Source of the DNA: CBDDRG01 sp965232975
GTDB lineage: Bacteria > Pseudomonadota > Gammaproteobacteria > Pseudomonadales > Porticoccaceae
Assembly: GCA_965232975.1 (NCBI GenBank)
Contig: CBDDRG010000112.1
Span: 1-18,938 of the forward strand
DNA length: 18,938 nt
Direction: 5' to 3'
Part shown: piece after piece, positions 5,488-13,186 of the stretch
How positions within the stretch are numbered: the first letter of the stretch is position 1
Layout: each line of letters starts with the position of its first letter
Notes under the pieces: model-generated
What the model was told of the DNA's origin: nothing
The model's database searches: none
What the model saw: the letters and a program-made list of their open reading frames with translations, nothing else
Position numbers and translations under genes: made by a program

Positions 5488-8229
5488 TCAACTTCGGCTA
5501 CTCTCGGAAATCCGATCCGAAATAGCGTAAGCGGCCTCAAGCTCGCTGCAATTCCGTTCGCGCATGATGGCCGCCCGCTCCGCTTTCTCATGCTTCTCGG
5601 TCATGGCAAGCGCGAGTGACAATGGCGGCGGCACGTTGCGAAACAGGGCTTCCAGGTTATCGGAAAGCACCACGCCTTCGACGTATTTGCCGGGTTCCTT
5701 GCGGGCCGATAGCAGCAGGCTGCGCTGGACGTCGGTCAGGTCCTTGAAGCGGGCGATCTGCTCGACTTCTTCCTTGGGCATGACCAGGCACAGCCACCAC
5801 TCCATCATCTTGAGCATCTTGCGGCTGGCGTCGGGGAAGTCCTCCAGGTTCTGAGTGGCGATCCAGAACCAGGCGCCGAGCTTGCGCCACATTTTGGTGA
5901 TTTTGACCACGTAGCGGGCCAGCAGCGGATTGGTGGTGATGATATGGCCTTCGTCGGTCACCACCAAGGTGGGCCGGGCATCGTGCTGATGGCGTTCCAC
6001 CAGATCGTTGATGTGGCTCATCATGGAGATGTAGGCCACGGTGAGCTGGTCCTCGTAGCCTTCCCGCGCCAGCATGCCCATTTCCAAGATGGTCACATCG
6101 GCATCGGGCCAACGGGTACCAGGTCGGTTGAAGAAGTGGCCGGCAAGGCCGGAACAGAACAGCGCCATGCCGTCGCCCATCTCGATCGCGCGGTTGCGCC
6201 GGTGCTCGGGCAGGCTTTGATCCTGGCCGATAGCGTGCAAGGCGCTGACCACGTCTTCGGTGATGACCTGGTCTTGACCACTCTCCTTCACGGTCTTGGC
6301 GGCCAGAAAAATGGCGTTGCGGATGAGCAGCCGATCGGCGCGGCTCATGCGGGCGTCCTCGCGCTCGTCGCCGCCGGTGATCATGATCCGGGCGGCGATC
6401 TCCATTTCGCCCAGGATGTCCCGGCCGCTGGCCTCGTCTTCGGCCTCGTCGTCGTCATCGATCAGCTCATCCGGCTCCTTGGGAAGGTGCACGCGGCGTT
6501 CTTTATCCAGAACGCGCAACGCATCCGCGAACGGCGGCAGGCTCACATCCACGTTCGGGTTCAGGGTGACCTGGTTGACGGAGACGCCGTGGGCCTGGAA
6601 GTGCTGACCCAGCAGCGAGAACGATCCGCCGGCCTCGATGATGAAGATGCGCGGGCGATAGACCGCGGCCATTTGTTGCAGCAGGTAGACCAGCAGCGCC
6701 GACTTGCCTGCGCCGGTGGGCCCGAGGATCAGCATGTGGGCGTTCTTTTTGCGATCTTCCCGATGCAGTGGATCGAAGGCCAGCGGCTCGGCGCCGCGGT
6801 TGAAGAACACCAGCCCCGGGTGACCGGTGCCCTTCGAGCGGCCATACAGGGGCAACAGATTGGCGGCATGACGGGAGAAGACCAGGCGCGAGCGGCGGCT
6901 GGACTTGTCCAGCGACACGTCATAGGCCATCGGCAGATTGCGAATATAGCTGTCCAGGGCGAGCAGATCCGCTTCCTGCAAGATCGGCTGCAGGCCATTG
7001 GGCAGCAGCAGCGCATTCAGTTGATTGACGTTGGCGCGCAGCGCCTTGGGATGCTCGCCACGCACGTAGAAGGCGATGTTCAGCGGATAGAGCTTGTTGC
7101 CCTGCGCCATCTCCCGCTCCACGAGTTCCGCGTCCTCGCGCGTCAGCGCCGCCTCGGCGGAGTCGCCCACCGCGGCCCGTTTGACCTGGGCGATATGGTT
7201 GCGGGTGAAGTCCTGTGGTTTGACCGTCAGGGTGAGCACCATCACAGTGTGCTCGGGCAGGCGGTCGAAGAGTGAAAAGACGTGGTCGCCGGCCTGGCGC
7301 TCGGCGGTGATGTGCCCCACCTCGGGCGCCCGCCGCAATCCCTGGATGGTGACCACGGTGTGCGGCAGACCGTCGAACCACCAGGTGGCGGATTCATTAT
7401 CCGAGCGCGGCATCGTCAGCGTCAGCCGCTCGGCCAGGTCGTAACCGAACGGGAGGTCCTCGTCGCCGGGATACGGCGCAATCTCCAACAGCTTGTCAGG
7501 GTCACCACCGGCGATCGCCGGTTTCGGGTTGAACCACTTCAACAGCCACTCGTAGAGATCCCTACCAGTGCCGCGCCGCACGCGAATGCCGGCCGAGGCC
7601 AGTGAGGCGACCCACTTGGTCGCCACGTCGTTCATCGCCTCGATCACCTCGACCGCCGATGGCGTCTTGCCCTTCACCTTCAAGCGGCGATAGAGCGTCG
7701 CGCGTACCCGGCGCACTTGTCCACGCCAGTGGGTTCCTGTTACCGCGTTATCCTCGAACAGTCCGCCGGGGCGGGTGATCCGTGCCAGGTGCTGCGCAAA
7801 CATCGCCTGAAAGTGCCGGGTGAATGGCGTGTCTCTGGCGGACGGCTGTGCATAGGCCGCCACTTCCTTCTGAAACGCTTGCAGGCTTGGCTCATCCTGC
7901 ACGTAGACCTGCATGATCCAGGGTGCTTCATCTTCTTCGGGGATGGCATCGGTGAGTGCGGTCTGGATGGCGTCACGCAGTTGCTGCATGAACTGTGGTG
8001 TGCGGGCTTCGGTGCCGGCGGGGATGATCTCGAACAAGGCGCCCACGCTGATGCCATCTTCCAACAGGAAGGTGCGGCTGTCCGCGTCGTACTCGACCCA
8101 GGGCAGGAGATCGGTGAACGACGGTGGGCGATCGTAAAGGCGCTTGACCGCCGTCGTGGTCAGCGGTGCTTCGGCCGGATCGTGCGCCTTCCTCGCTGAT
8201 TCGCTTGCCCGTGGCTTTGCCATGCTCAT
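5488..8229 (-). CDS. traC: Conjugative transfer ATPase, TIGR03744 (PFL_4706) family, TraC/VirB4-like
   Basis: This is the 913-aa VirB4/TraC-type motor ATPase that energises the mating-pair-formation secretion system at the inner membrane. Walker A is GPTGAGKS at residues 503-510, and Walker B is TLVVTDEGH at 754-762 with Asp759 and Glu760. A later ATQNLEDF (791-798) is the conserved glutamine-containing sensor motif. The N-terminal 450 residues are the TraC N-terminal domain. A highly acidic insertion (DDDDEAEDEA, 591-600) interrupts the ATPase domain. The start ATG overlaps the lipoprotein stop (ATGA at 8229-8226); an alternative ATG lies two codons on. Length fits the family and no key residue is missing. 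It is the last gene of the main transfer operon before the cargo insertion, which lies directly after its stop. Confidence 0.96.
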   Translation of the reverse strand: MSMAKPRASESARKAHDPAEAPLTTTAVKRLYDRPPSFTDLLPWVEYDADSRTFLLEDGISVGALFEIIPAGTEARTPQFMQQLRDAIQTALTDAIPEEDEAPWIMQVYVQDEPSLQAFQKEVAAYAQPSARDTPFTRHFQAMFAQHLARITRPGGLFEDNAVTGTHWRGQVRRVRATLYRRLKVKGKTPSAVEVIEAMNDVATKWVASLASAGIRVRRGTGRDLYEWLLKWFNPKPAIAGGDPDKLLEIAPYPGDEDLPFGYDLAERLTLTMPRSDNESATWWFDGLPHTVVTIQGLRRAPEVGHITAERQAGDHVFSLFDRLPEHTVMVLTLTVKPQDFTRNHIAQVKRAAVGDSAEAALTREDAELVEREMAQGNKLYPLNIAFYVRGEHPKALRANVNQLNALLLPNGLQPILQEADLLALDSYIRNLPMAYDVSLDKSSRRSRLVFSRHAANLLPLYGRSKGTGHPGLVFFNRGAEPLAFDPLHREDRKKNAHMLILGPTGAGKSALLVYLLQQMAAVYRPRIFIIEAGGSFSLLGQHFQAHGVSVNQVTLNPNVDVSLPPFADALRVLDKERRVHLPKEPDELIDDDDEAEDEASGRDILGEMEIAARIMITGGDEREDARMSRADRLLIRNAIFLAAKTVKESGQDQVITEDVVSALHAIGQDQSLPEHRRNRAIEMGDGMALFCSGLAGHFFNRPGTRWPDADVTILEMGMLAREGYEDQLTVAYISMMSHINDLVERHQHDARPTLVVTDEGHIITTNPLLARYVVKITKMWRKLGAWFWIATQNLEDFPDASRKMLKMMEWWLCLVMPKEEVEQIARFKDLTDVQRSLLLSARKEPGKYVEGVVLSDNLEALFRNVPPPLSLALAMTEKHEKAERAAIMRERNCSELEAAYAISDRISESSRS

Positions 8230-8642
8230 TTCCGTTGCGACCCGGCCGGCACTTCACCGGGCAGTGCATACTCGACCCGCTCGTACAGGGGGAAGGTCGT
8301 CACGTAGCCAGGCACCGGCACCTGCTCATCGCCCGCCAGGTGCGGAAACACATACATCATCAGGCTCGGATTGGGCAATCGGGGGAAGGTGGTGTCGATC
8401 TCGTTGTGGGCCTCGCGCGTGTAGCCATGGAGCGAGCCGTCGCCATCGACGATGGGGCGATCTCCCAACGCCTCGCGCATCGCCAGAGGATCACGCGCGC
8501 CCATCTCCCGGATGTGTTGCTCGTAGATCGCCTTCATGGGCGGCCCGTCCTGGGGCAACACCGTATCCTTGGTGCCGGCGCAACCGCCCAGCACGAGACT
8601 AATCAAGCCGAGCACGGCGATACGGATCAATGGCTTGTGCAT
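8226..8642 (-). CDS. Conjugative transfer lipoprotein, TIGR03751 family
   Basis: This 138-aa protein has a lipoprotein signal: MHKPLIRIAVLGLISLVLGGC, with the lipobox ending at Cys21, so it should be anchored to the outer membrane. In this system the small lipoprotein between TIGR03752 and TraC takes the place of VirB7/TraV, helping to anchor the outer-membrane core complex. The mature part is hydrophilic, with one GDGSLHGYTREAHNEID stretch and a Pro/Tyr-rich end. Its first 44 bases overlap the end of the TIGR03752 gene and its stop overlaps the traC start, so translation of all three is coupled. The start at 8642 is fixed by the signal peptide. The family is assigned by lipobox, size and position. 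Confidence 0.87.
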   Translation of the reverse strand: MHKPLIRIAVLGLISLVLGGCAGTKDTVLPQDGPPMKAIYEQHIREMGARDPLAMREALGDRPIVDGDGSLHGYTREAHNEIDTTFPRLPNPSLMMYVFPHLAGDEQVPVPGYVTTFPLYERVEYALPGEVPAGSQRK

Positions 8643-9993
8643 GGTCGAGTTTCCTGCCTTTGAGATCGAGATCGATGGGGAGCTCCACGTCGATGTGGAT
8701 GGCGAGTCGGGTGCCGGCCGGCACGAACACGGCGTCGAAGCTCTGCGACTGGCGTTCCAGGAGCCACTTGGCAACCTCGTCACTGCCGCCGGCGATGGTC
8801 TTGCCCAGTACGAAGGTGCCGGTATCGCCGGTGACATTGCTGGTCGCCGCGCCAGTCTCGCCGACGACCCTTGTGGTCTCGGCCGCGGCCGCCGCATCGG
8901 CCGCCGCCTGAATGGCCATCACGCCGATGCGCTGGGTGAGAAACGCCGGGGCGTTGGTCTTGCGTTCACCGCTGATACAGGGAATACCCTGTTGATCCGA
9001 GATCCAGCCCAGGGGGCGATTGTTGCCGCCGCTCCCGCCGCGGTCATCGCCGGAAATGGTGCGAATGGTCCCATCGTCGAAGATGAAGGTGACCGAGTCG
9101 AGCCGCCCGGTGACACAGGACAAGGTCCAGTCGCCGATGGCCGTGCCGCTCCACACCATGCCCTGCACGCCGGGCACGGTGAGACCGTTGGCGGCCAGGT
9201 TGTCGGCACCGGTGATGACCTTGAAGGGCATGGGATCACGCACCTGGCCCTGTATCGGTACCCGACCGACCAGGGCCGTCATGGCCGTCGACCCGACGAG
9301 TGTGGCATTGTGCGGGACCGTGTAGACGGGATGCACCATATCCAGCTTACTGGCGATGCTGCCGGTCTGCTCACGGGCGCTGCTCAGCGCCCCGCCGGTG
9401 GATTGGCGCACCTGATGCAACAAACCGTTCCCGTTCGCCGCACTCGCACCATCATCGATGGCATCCAGCGGATCGATCCACACCAGTGCGCCGGCGGACG
9501 GCACCCCTGCCCCGCCACCGTCAAAGCCCAGTCCGACCGGGATGTCAGCGGTGCCCTGTGTCGGCTTCACTTGCGATAGAGATTGTGACAAGACATCCAC
9601 CCGCGCCGTCAGCGACGACAGCACACTCGAATCCATTCGCTGGCGCGCCTCCTGATCGTGCTCGCGTGACAGGAGATCACGTTTGACGCGCGTGGCCACG
9701 TTCTCCTCGATCTGGGCGCGATTGCTCAGCAGCTGCTGGTTCTCATTGCGCAGCGTGGCGTTGTCTTTGCGCAACGCATTGACCTCGGCAGTCATCGCCG
9801 CAACGTTGGCCGTGAGGGTTTTGATGGTGTCGGCTGGCGTGTCGGCGTCGGGCACCGGCGCCCGCGGCACGGCGCCCATCACCATCTGGTCATCCGATCC
9901 GGTCGAGCATGACTTGAGGGTGACGAACACCAGCATGAGCGCCACAATGCCGGCGATGAGGGGTAACAGTCGATTGCTGGTGGCTATGATCAT
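8599..9993 (-). CDS. Integrating conjugative element protein, TIGR03752 (PFL_4705) family, VirB10/TraB-like
   Basis: The protein is 464 aa and is the scaffold that spans the envelope, as VirB10/TraB does. One N-terminal membrane anchor lies at residues about 8-28 (LLPLIAGIVALMLVFVTLKS). It is followed by a Pro-rich linker and a coiled coil near 55-115 (LTANVAAMTAEVNALRKDN and RNENQQLL). The C-terminal domain has the VirB10-like beta strands and an Ala-rich helix (AIQAAADAAAAAETTR) that matches the antenna region, then DAVFVPAGTRLAIHIDVELPI near the end. A Gly-rich loop (DDRGGSGGNNRP) is present. The gene lies four bases after TIGR03749 and overlaps the lipoprotein gene by 44 bases. Topology and position agree with the family, so confidence is high. 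Confidence 0.92.
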   Translation of the reverse strand: MIIATSNRLLPLIAGIVALMLVFVTLKSCSTGSDDQMVMGAVPRAPVPDADTPADTIKTLTANVAAMTAEVNALRKDNATLRNENQQLLSNRAQIEENVATRVKRDLLSREHDQEARQRMDSSVLSSLTARVDVLSQSLSQVKPTQGTADIPVGLGFDGGGAGVPSAGALVWIDPLDAIDDGASAANGNGLLHQVRQSTGGALSSAREQTGSIASKLDMVHPVYTVPHNATLVGSTAMTALVGRVPIQGQVRDPMPFKVITGADNLAANGLTVPGVQGMVWSGTAIGDWTLSCVTGRLDSVTFIFDDGTIRTISGDDRGGSGGNNRPLGWISDQQGIPCISGERKTNAPAFLTQRIGVMAIQAAADAAAAAETTRVVGETGAATSNVTGDTGTFVLGKTIAGGSDEVAKWLLERQSQSFDAVFVPAGTRLAIHIDVELPIDLDLKGRKLDHAQAIDPYRRARLD

Positions 9994-9997
9994 GGGA

Positions 9998-10801
9998 TCA
10001 CCGCGAGGTCTCGAACGGTCGTGCCGAAATCAGGTACACGGCCGTGGTGTCCGCCTCACTGCCGGCCGCCAACAGCCGGTTGTGCTGAAAGGCCGCGCTC
10101 AGCCAGGTACCGCGCAGGTCGCGCGGATCCAGGGTCTGTGGCTGATCGGTACGGTTGGTCAGTTTGACGGCCGTGACATACAGACCACCTGCCCGCCAGG
10201 CCACCAGCGGTGCGGCGTCGACCGTGCCACCGCGCAGCAAGCTGACGGGTTCACGCGCCACCGGTACCCGCATGATGCCCGGCCGGTCCTGGACGAGGCG
10301 CGCGGGGGCATAGAGCTGTTGCGCCGCGAACCGGGTCAGGGCGACATAGCCGTACTGCGAGATTGTGTGGTGGTTGCCGGTGTGCGCATCCATCTGGCCG
10401 GGTTCCGTTTCACCGGCCGTCTTCACGAACACCTGCACGGGATGGGTCTGGCCGCCCTCCCTGGACGCCGACACATCGAAGAGATAGATCTGGCCAGTGT
10501 CGAGCGTGCGCACCATGATACGAGTGGCGTCGAACGGCGCGATGGCGAGAAAATAGAGCGTGCCGTTGACGCTCTGGGTACGCAACAATGGCTGCAGGGA
10601 TGCCGGCACACCGACCTTGGCCGATCCCGGCAAATGCAACAATCGTTCGTGGCCCACCTTGAGATCGAGCTGGATGGGGGTCTTGTTCCACTCGATGCGC
10701 TCGATGATTTCCGACGCGGCATGGGCCATCGACTGTATCAACAGCAGACCGACACCCAGCCAGAAAGCGATACTACGTTTGAGATCGTTTGAGGTAGGCA
10801 T
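9998..10801 (-). CDS. Integrating conjugative element protein, TIGR03749 (PFL_4704) family, VirB9/TraK-like
   Basis: This is a 267-aa periplasmic/outer-membrane core component. It has a signal peptide of about 28 residues (hydrophobic IAFWLGVGLLLIQS, cleavage at MAHA). The mature N-terminal domain is beta-rich (IEWNKTPIQLDLKVGHERLL, then PFDATRIMVRTLDTGQIYLF), which is the TraK/VirB9 secretin-like fold. The C-terminal half holds further beta segments, including LYVTAVKLTNRTDQPQTLDP and RDLRGTWLSAAFQHN. ATG 10801 is chosen because GGAG lies about seven bases upstream and the signal peptide begins there. The gene sits 12 bases after TIGR03746 and just before TIGR03752, which matches the VirB8-VirB9-VirB10 order of type IV secretion operons. 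Confidence 0.91.
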   Translation of the reverse strand: MPTSNDLKRSIAFWLGVGLLLIQSMAHAASEIIERIEWNKTPIQLDLKVGHERLLHLPGSAKVGVPASLQPLLRTQSVNGTLYFLAIAPFDATRIMVRTLDTGQIYLFDVSASREGGQTHPVQVFVKTAGETEPGQMDAHTGNHHTISQYGYVALTRFAAQQLYAPARLVQDRPGIMRVPVAREPVSLLRGGTVDAAPLVAWRAGGLYVTAVKLTNRTDQPQTLDPRDLRGTWLSAAFQHNRLLAAGSEADTTAVYLISARPFETSR

Positions 10802-10813
10802 ATGTATTCTCCG

Positions 10814-11467
10814 TCAGCCGCCTTGTCCGGACGCATCACCGAGCTCGGATTCCGCCAGCCGCCGCGGGCCCTCCGCCGCGAACCCATCCAGCGCCAGGCC
10901 CCATGGATTAGACTCCGGATCGACGGCGAGGCGCACGACTCGCAAGGGATAGCGTATGGTCGTCTTCTTCACCGTCATCCCTTTCACCGACTCGTAGAGG
11001 TCGAGATCCAGCCACACCACCCAGACACCCGACGCGAGCACATCGACCCGCCGTTCTTCATAGCCGTGGCCAGGGACCTCCTGCACCCCGCGCACCCGGT
11101 AGGCCAGCTCGCCCTGCCTGCCCTTCAGCTCCATATCCGCGATCAAATCGGCCCGATAGCGTGGCGTGACATACGGCGAGATTCGAAAAATCGCGTTTCC
11201 ATAGTCTCGCGCCCCGTCCTCGGGCCAGCGATTGAGCTGCTGAAAAATGTAGAAGGCGAACACGTACACGTTGGGCGGCGGCACTTCGTCGACCGCCAAT
11301 GTCGCACCGGAGCGCAGGTCCGGCGGAACATGCACGACCAGGCGCTGGGGAGACTGACTCCAGCCGAACCACAACGCCAGGATGACGACCACCTGCACCC
11401 CAATGATCACCCACAGCGAACGCAGATGGGCGCGCACGTTATCGATCTCGTAGCGGTAACGTCGCAC
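10814..11467 (-). CDS. Integrating conjugative element protein, TIGR03746 (PFL_4703) family, VirB8/TraE-like
   Basis: The product is a 217-aa bitopic inner-membrane protein. It has a short cytoplasmic start (MRRYRYEIDNVRAHLRSLW), a single transmembrane helix at about 20-36 (IIGVQVVVILALWFGW), and a periplasmic domain with PPPNVYVFAFYIFQQLNRWP and ISPYVTPRYRADL. This is the TraE/VirB8 layout. Translation begins at a GTG (11467-11465). The choice is backed by a strong GGAGG seven bases upstream and by the basic start that precedes the helix. It overlaps the TIGR03750 gene by 29 bases. A Gly/Glu-rich tail ends the protein. Confidence 0.91.
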   Translation of the reverse strand: MRRYRYEIDNVRAHLRSLWVIIGVQVVVILALWFGWSQSPQRLVVHVPPDLRSGATLAVDEVPPPNVYVFAFYIFQQLNRWPEDGARDYGNAIFRISPYVTPRYRADLIADMELKGRQGELAYRVRGVQEVPGHGYEERRVDVLASGVWVVWLDLDLYESVKGMTVKKTTIRYPLRVVRLAVDPESNPWGLALDGFAAEGPRRLAESELGDASGQGG

Positions 11468-11819
11468 TTCGACTCCTCCCGATATCCCAGGCGCCGCTGC
11501 GCCGAATGAACGGCGACCGGCGCAAGCCGCGATCCTCCAGATGAATGGCGATCTGCTGCTGGTAGTAGCCGTCCGGCCGACCGCGCTTGAGGCGCTGCAA
11601 CAGACTTGCCATCACGATGACCGTGGCGACCACACTCACACCGGCGATGCCAAAACCCATGGTGACCGCGCCCATCAGCCCTGCCAGAAGGAGGGAGACA
11701 GGCAGCCAGATGAGCGCGGCCACACCAACGATGACGCCCAGCTCGGACGACGAACAACCCTTGAAGATCGCCGGCTCGGCGTTGAGCCGGTTGGCCAGAA
11801 TATCGTCGCGATCGGACAT
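11439..11819 (-). CDS. Conjugative transfer region protein, TIGR03750 family, VirB3/TraL-like
   Basis: This 126-aa membrane protein has the layout of TraL/VirB3: a short soluble N-terminus carrying LANRLNAEPAIFKGCSSSE, two adjacent hydrophobic helices at about 27-50 and 52-73, then a basic cytoplasmic tail (LLQRLKRGRPDGYYQQQIAI). VirB3 proteins partner VirB4/TraC at the inner membrane. The start ATG at 11819 is seven bases beyond the TIGR03745 stop. Its ribosome site is weak, so coupling to the upstream gene is likely. The C-terminus overlaps the next gene by 29 bases. The NRLNAEPAIF...G segment is typical of the family. Confidence 0.9.
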   Translation of the reverse strand: MSDRDDILANRLNAEPAIFKGCSSSELGVIVGVAALIWLPVSLLLAGLMGAVTMGFGIAGVSVVATVIVMASLLQRLKRGRPDGYYQQQIAIHLEDRGLRRSPFIRRSGAWDIGRSRSATLPLRDR

Positions 11820-11825
11820 GTTCGC

Positions 11826-12173
11826 TTAGATGACGCCGGCGGCTTCGGTGCGCAGGTAGCTGGCGAAGATCAACACCACGGCGCCGACGATGCCCAGCAC
11901 GCCGACCTCGGCCCACTCGGCCTTGCCTTGGCGCGCCTCGTTGAACTTCGCGAACCCGAGATAGGCGATCCACAGGAACCCGAGCACCGCGATGGCCAGA
12001 CCGAGCACCAGGCCGCCGTCCTTGATGTAGCCCTTGATGAGTCCGACCCAGTCGCCGGCCGCCGGCGCCGTACTCGGCGCCACTGGTGTCGGCAAGGCCG
12101 CCCACACCGACTGATGCGCGGACATCGCCAGCAGCCCGACCGCGGCTGCGCCCTTTTTGAGTGTCTTCATCAT
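11826..12173 (-). CDS. Integrating conjugative element membrane protein, TIGR03745 (PFL_4702) family, pilin-like
   Basis: The gene encodes 115 aa with a cleavable signal peptide (MMKTLKKGAAAVGLLAMSAH, cleavage after SVWA) and two hydrophobic helices in the mature protein (about 53-73 and 91-108) separated by a short charged loop (FNEARQGKAEWAE). Small size, signal peptide and two-helix hairpin resemble VirB2/TraA-type pilins, so this may be the major subunit of the conjugative pilus. That role is inference from layout. The ATG at 12173 has GGAG ten bases upstream; the adjacent second ATG is equally possible. Two GC-rich hairpins sit in the leader just upstream. The longer frame running back to 12509 is out of phase with TIGR03758 and is not the real start. 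Confidence 0.87.
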   Translation of the reverse strand: MMKTLKKGAAAVGLLAMSAHQSVWAALPTPVAPSTAPAAGDWVGLIKGYIKDGGLVLGLAIAVLGFLWIAYLGFAKFNEARQGKAEWAEVGVLGIVGAVVLIFASYLRTEAAGVI

Positions 12174-12195
12174 GATTGCTTTTCTCCGAGGTAAC

Positions 12196-12233
12196 GGGGT
12201 TTCCCCCTTTGCTGAATACCGGGGCATTCCCCG
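12196..12233 (-). promoter_or_regulatory. Two tandem GC-rich hairpins in the leader of the pilin-like gene
   Basis: On the minus strand the transcript can form CGGGG-AATG-CCCCG (12233-12220) and then GGGG-GAAA-CCCC, a GNRA-type tetraloop hairpin (about 12207-12196). They sit between the TIGR03758 stop and the TIGR03745 ribosome site, in the only sizeable gap (92 bases) of this part of the operon. Neither is followed by a T-run, so they are not terminators. mRNA processing or stabilisation is the likelier role (inference). Confidence 0.45.
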
Positions 12234-12265
12234 AACCCTTGCGGCAATGACATGAAGCATCGCCA

Positions 12266-12496
12266 TCACCGCAGATAAAAACCCAACACCATGAGCACGA
12301 TGCTGGCGCGCAGCGCGCTCCACATCACGTCGAATAGGCCGACCTGCCCGTCCTGCCAGGCGCGAAAAGTGCCAAGCGTCACCCAAATCACCCACACGAA
12401 GGCGAGCACGATCACCACAGAGGCGATGGCCGTGAGTAGCGTCGAAGAGGTAACGCCGGAACCGGCCTGGAATGCCGCGTCTTGTGCGGGTGTCAT
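12266..12496 (-). CDS. Integrating conjugative element protein, TIGR03758 (DUF3262) family
   Basis: This is a very small, 76-aa membrane protein with no cleavable signal. A short polar start (MTPAQDAAFQAGSG) leads into two transmembrane helices, about 19-40 and 56-73, joined by a loop (GTFRAWQDGQVGLFDVMW), and ends YLR. Size, topology and the GTF..W..G...L...MW pattern fit TIGR03758/DUF3262. It lies nine bases after the RAQPRD gene, and GGAG is found in the gap. Its role is unknown; a pilin-like or minor membrane component of the apparatus is possible. Confidence 0.87.
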   Translation of the reverse strand: MTPAQDAAFQAGSGVTSSTLLTAIASVVIVLAFVWVIWVTLGTFRAWQDGQVGLFDVMWSALRASIVLMVLGFYLR

Positions 12497-12505
12497 GGCT
12501 CTCCA

Positions 12506-12808
12506 TCACCGCCGATAGTCACCGCGCAACGGCGGGAAGGTCCGCGGCTCCGTCCGTGGCGCATCGATGTGGTCCTGGATGCCCTGCTGCATTCTGGACA
12601 GATCCTGGCGCAGCCAGTCATAGCGGAAGCGAATACGCGCATCTGGTTCGGCCTGCGACTCCGCCTTGCGGATCAGCGTTTCGAGGGTGTCTAGTTCATG
12701 GGCGATCCGTGCCAGCGCTTCGCGCTCGGCGTCTGCATCAGCCAAAACCGACTGGACGGGAAAGGCTGTACCTAGCAATCCGACGATCAGCAGGTGGGTG
12801 ATGCGCAT
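12506..12808 (-). CDS. RAQPRD-family integrative conjugative element protein (TIGR01690)
   Basis: This is a 100-aa exported protein with a signal peptide at residues 1-23 (MRITHLLIVGLLGTAFPVQS, cleavage near VLA). The mature part is a charged helical hairpin (EREALARIAHELDTLETLIR, then RIRFRYDWLRQDLSRMQQGI). After it comes the site of the family's name motif, here changed to APRTEPRTFPPLRGDYRR rather than a plain RAQPRD. I chose ATG 12808 because AGGA lies eight bases upstream and the signal peptide starts cleanly there; upstream in-frame starts at 12823 and 12832 lack this. It is the first gene of the uninterrupted transfer operon, and cargo DNA ends upstream of it. Function in transfer is unknown. 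Confidence 0.83.
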   Translation of the reverse strand: MRITHLLIVGLLGTAFPVQSVLADADAEREALARIAHELDTLETLIRKAESQAEPDARIRFRYDWLRQDLSRMQQGIQDHIDAPRTEPRTFPPLRGDYRR

Positions 12809-12841
12809 CGATGTCTTCCTCATGGGGTTCATGAGGCGCAA

Positions 12842-13186
12842 TGGTGCGGTACCGGGTCAGGATGGGATACGGAAAATCAATTCCGTAAGGTGCGGGGTTT
12901 TCAGATACGTCGGCAGAATGAAAGAGTAACCGTGTGCGTACGCACTGACGTTTGGAGTAATTTACAGTTCACTGTATAGAAGACTTACCGTAATCAACTA
13001 GACTTCTAAGTCCGGTAAGGACCGGACATTAGAGGATGTGGATTCCATGTAGCCTGAACGGTGACTAACACCCTGTTGCTGACTTTCGCGGTTTTATGCC
13101 CAAATAAAAAAAGCAGATGTCCACGTCTTGCGCGAGGAGTGAAGCGCTATTTGTGGCGTCAAAAGAATGGGGTACCCCACTAACGT
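12842..13186. other. Palindrome-rich intergenic region upstream of the RAQPRD gene
   Basis: No gene is visible in these roughly 345 bases. The region carries four perfect inverted repeats: GTGCGTACGCAC (12934-12945), TACAGT-TC-ACTGTA (12963-12976), GTCCGGT-AAGG-ACCGGAC (13010-13027) and TGGGGTACCCCA (13168-13179). The 11-mer TTTACAGTTCA occurs at 12961-12971 and again at 13186-13196, where it covers the stop of the Toprim gene. The likely roles are promoter/operator for the transfer operon and the end of the cargo transcript. I found no convincing sigma70 promoter pair. Confidence 0.5.

Noticed and set aside
5944..7275. 443-codon plus-strand frame inside traC
   Set aside because: It is antisense to a perfectly recognisable TraC ATPase and its translation (rich in His, Gln, Gly, Ala) is the usual shadow of a GC-rich gene.
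8536..9579. 347-codon plus-strand frame opposite the VirB10-like gene
   Set aside because: It is the antisense of the TIGR03752 and lipoprotein genes; no domain features and no ribosome site.
9683..10792. 369-codon plus-strand frame opposite the VirB9-like gene
   Set aside because: It spans two genes on the other strand and reads as low-complexity Arg/Gly/His sequence, a GC-rich shadow.
12174..12509. N-terminal extension of the TIGR03745 gene
   Set aside because: It runs through TIGR03758 out of frame; the signal peptide and ribosome site at 12173 define the start.
13168..13179. TGGGGTACCCCA as an intrinsic terminator of the Toprim gene
   Set aside because: The palindrome leaves almost no room for a loop and is followed by only a short T-rich stretch, so a terminator cannot be supported.
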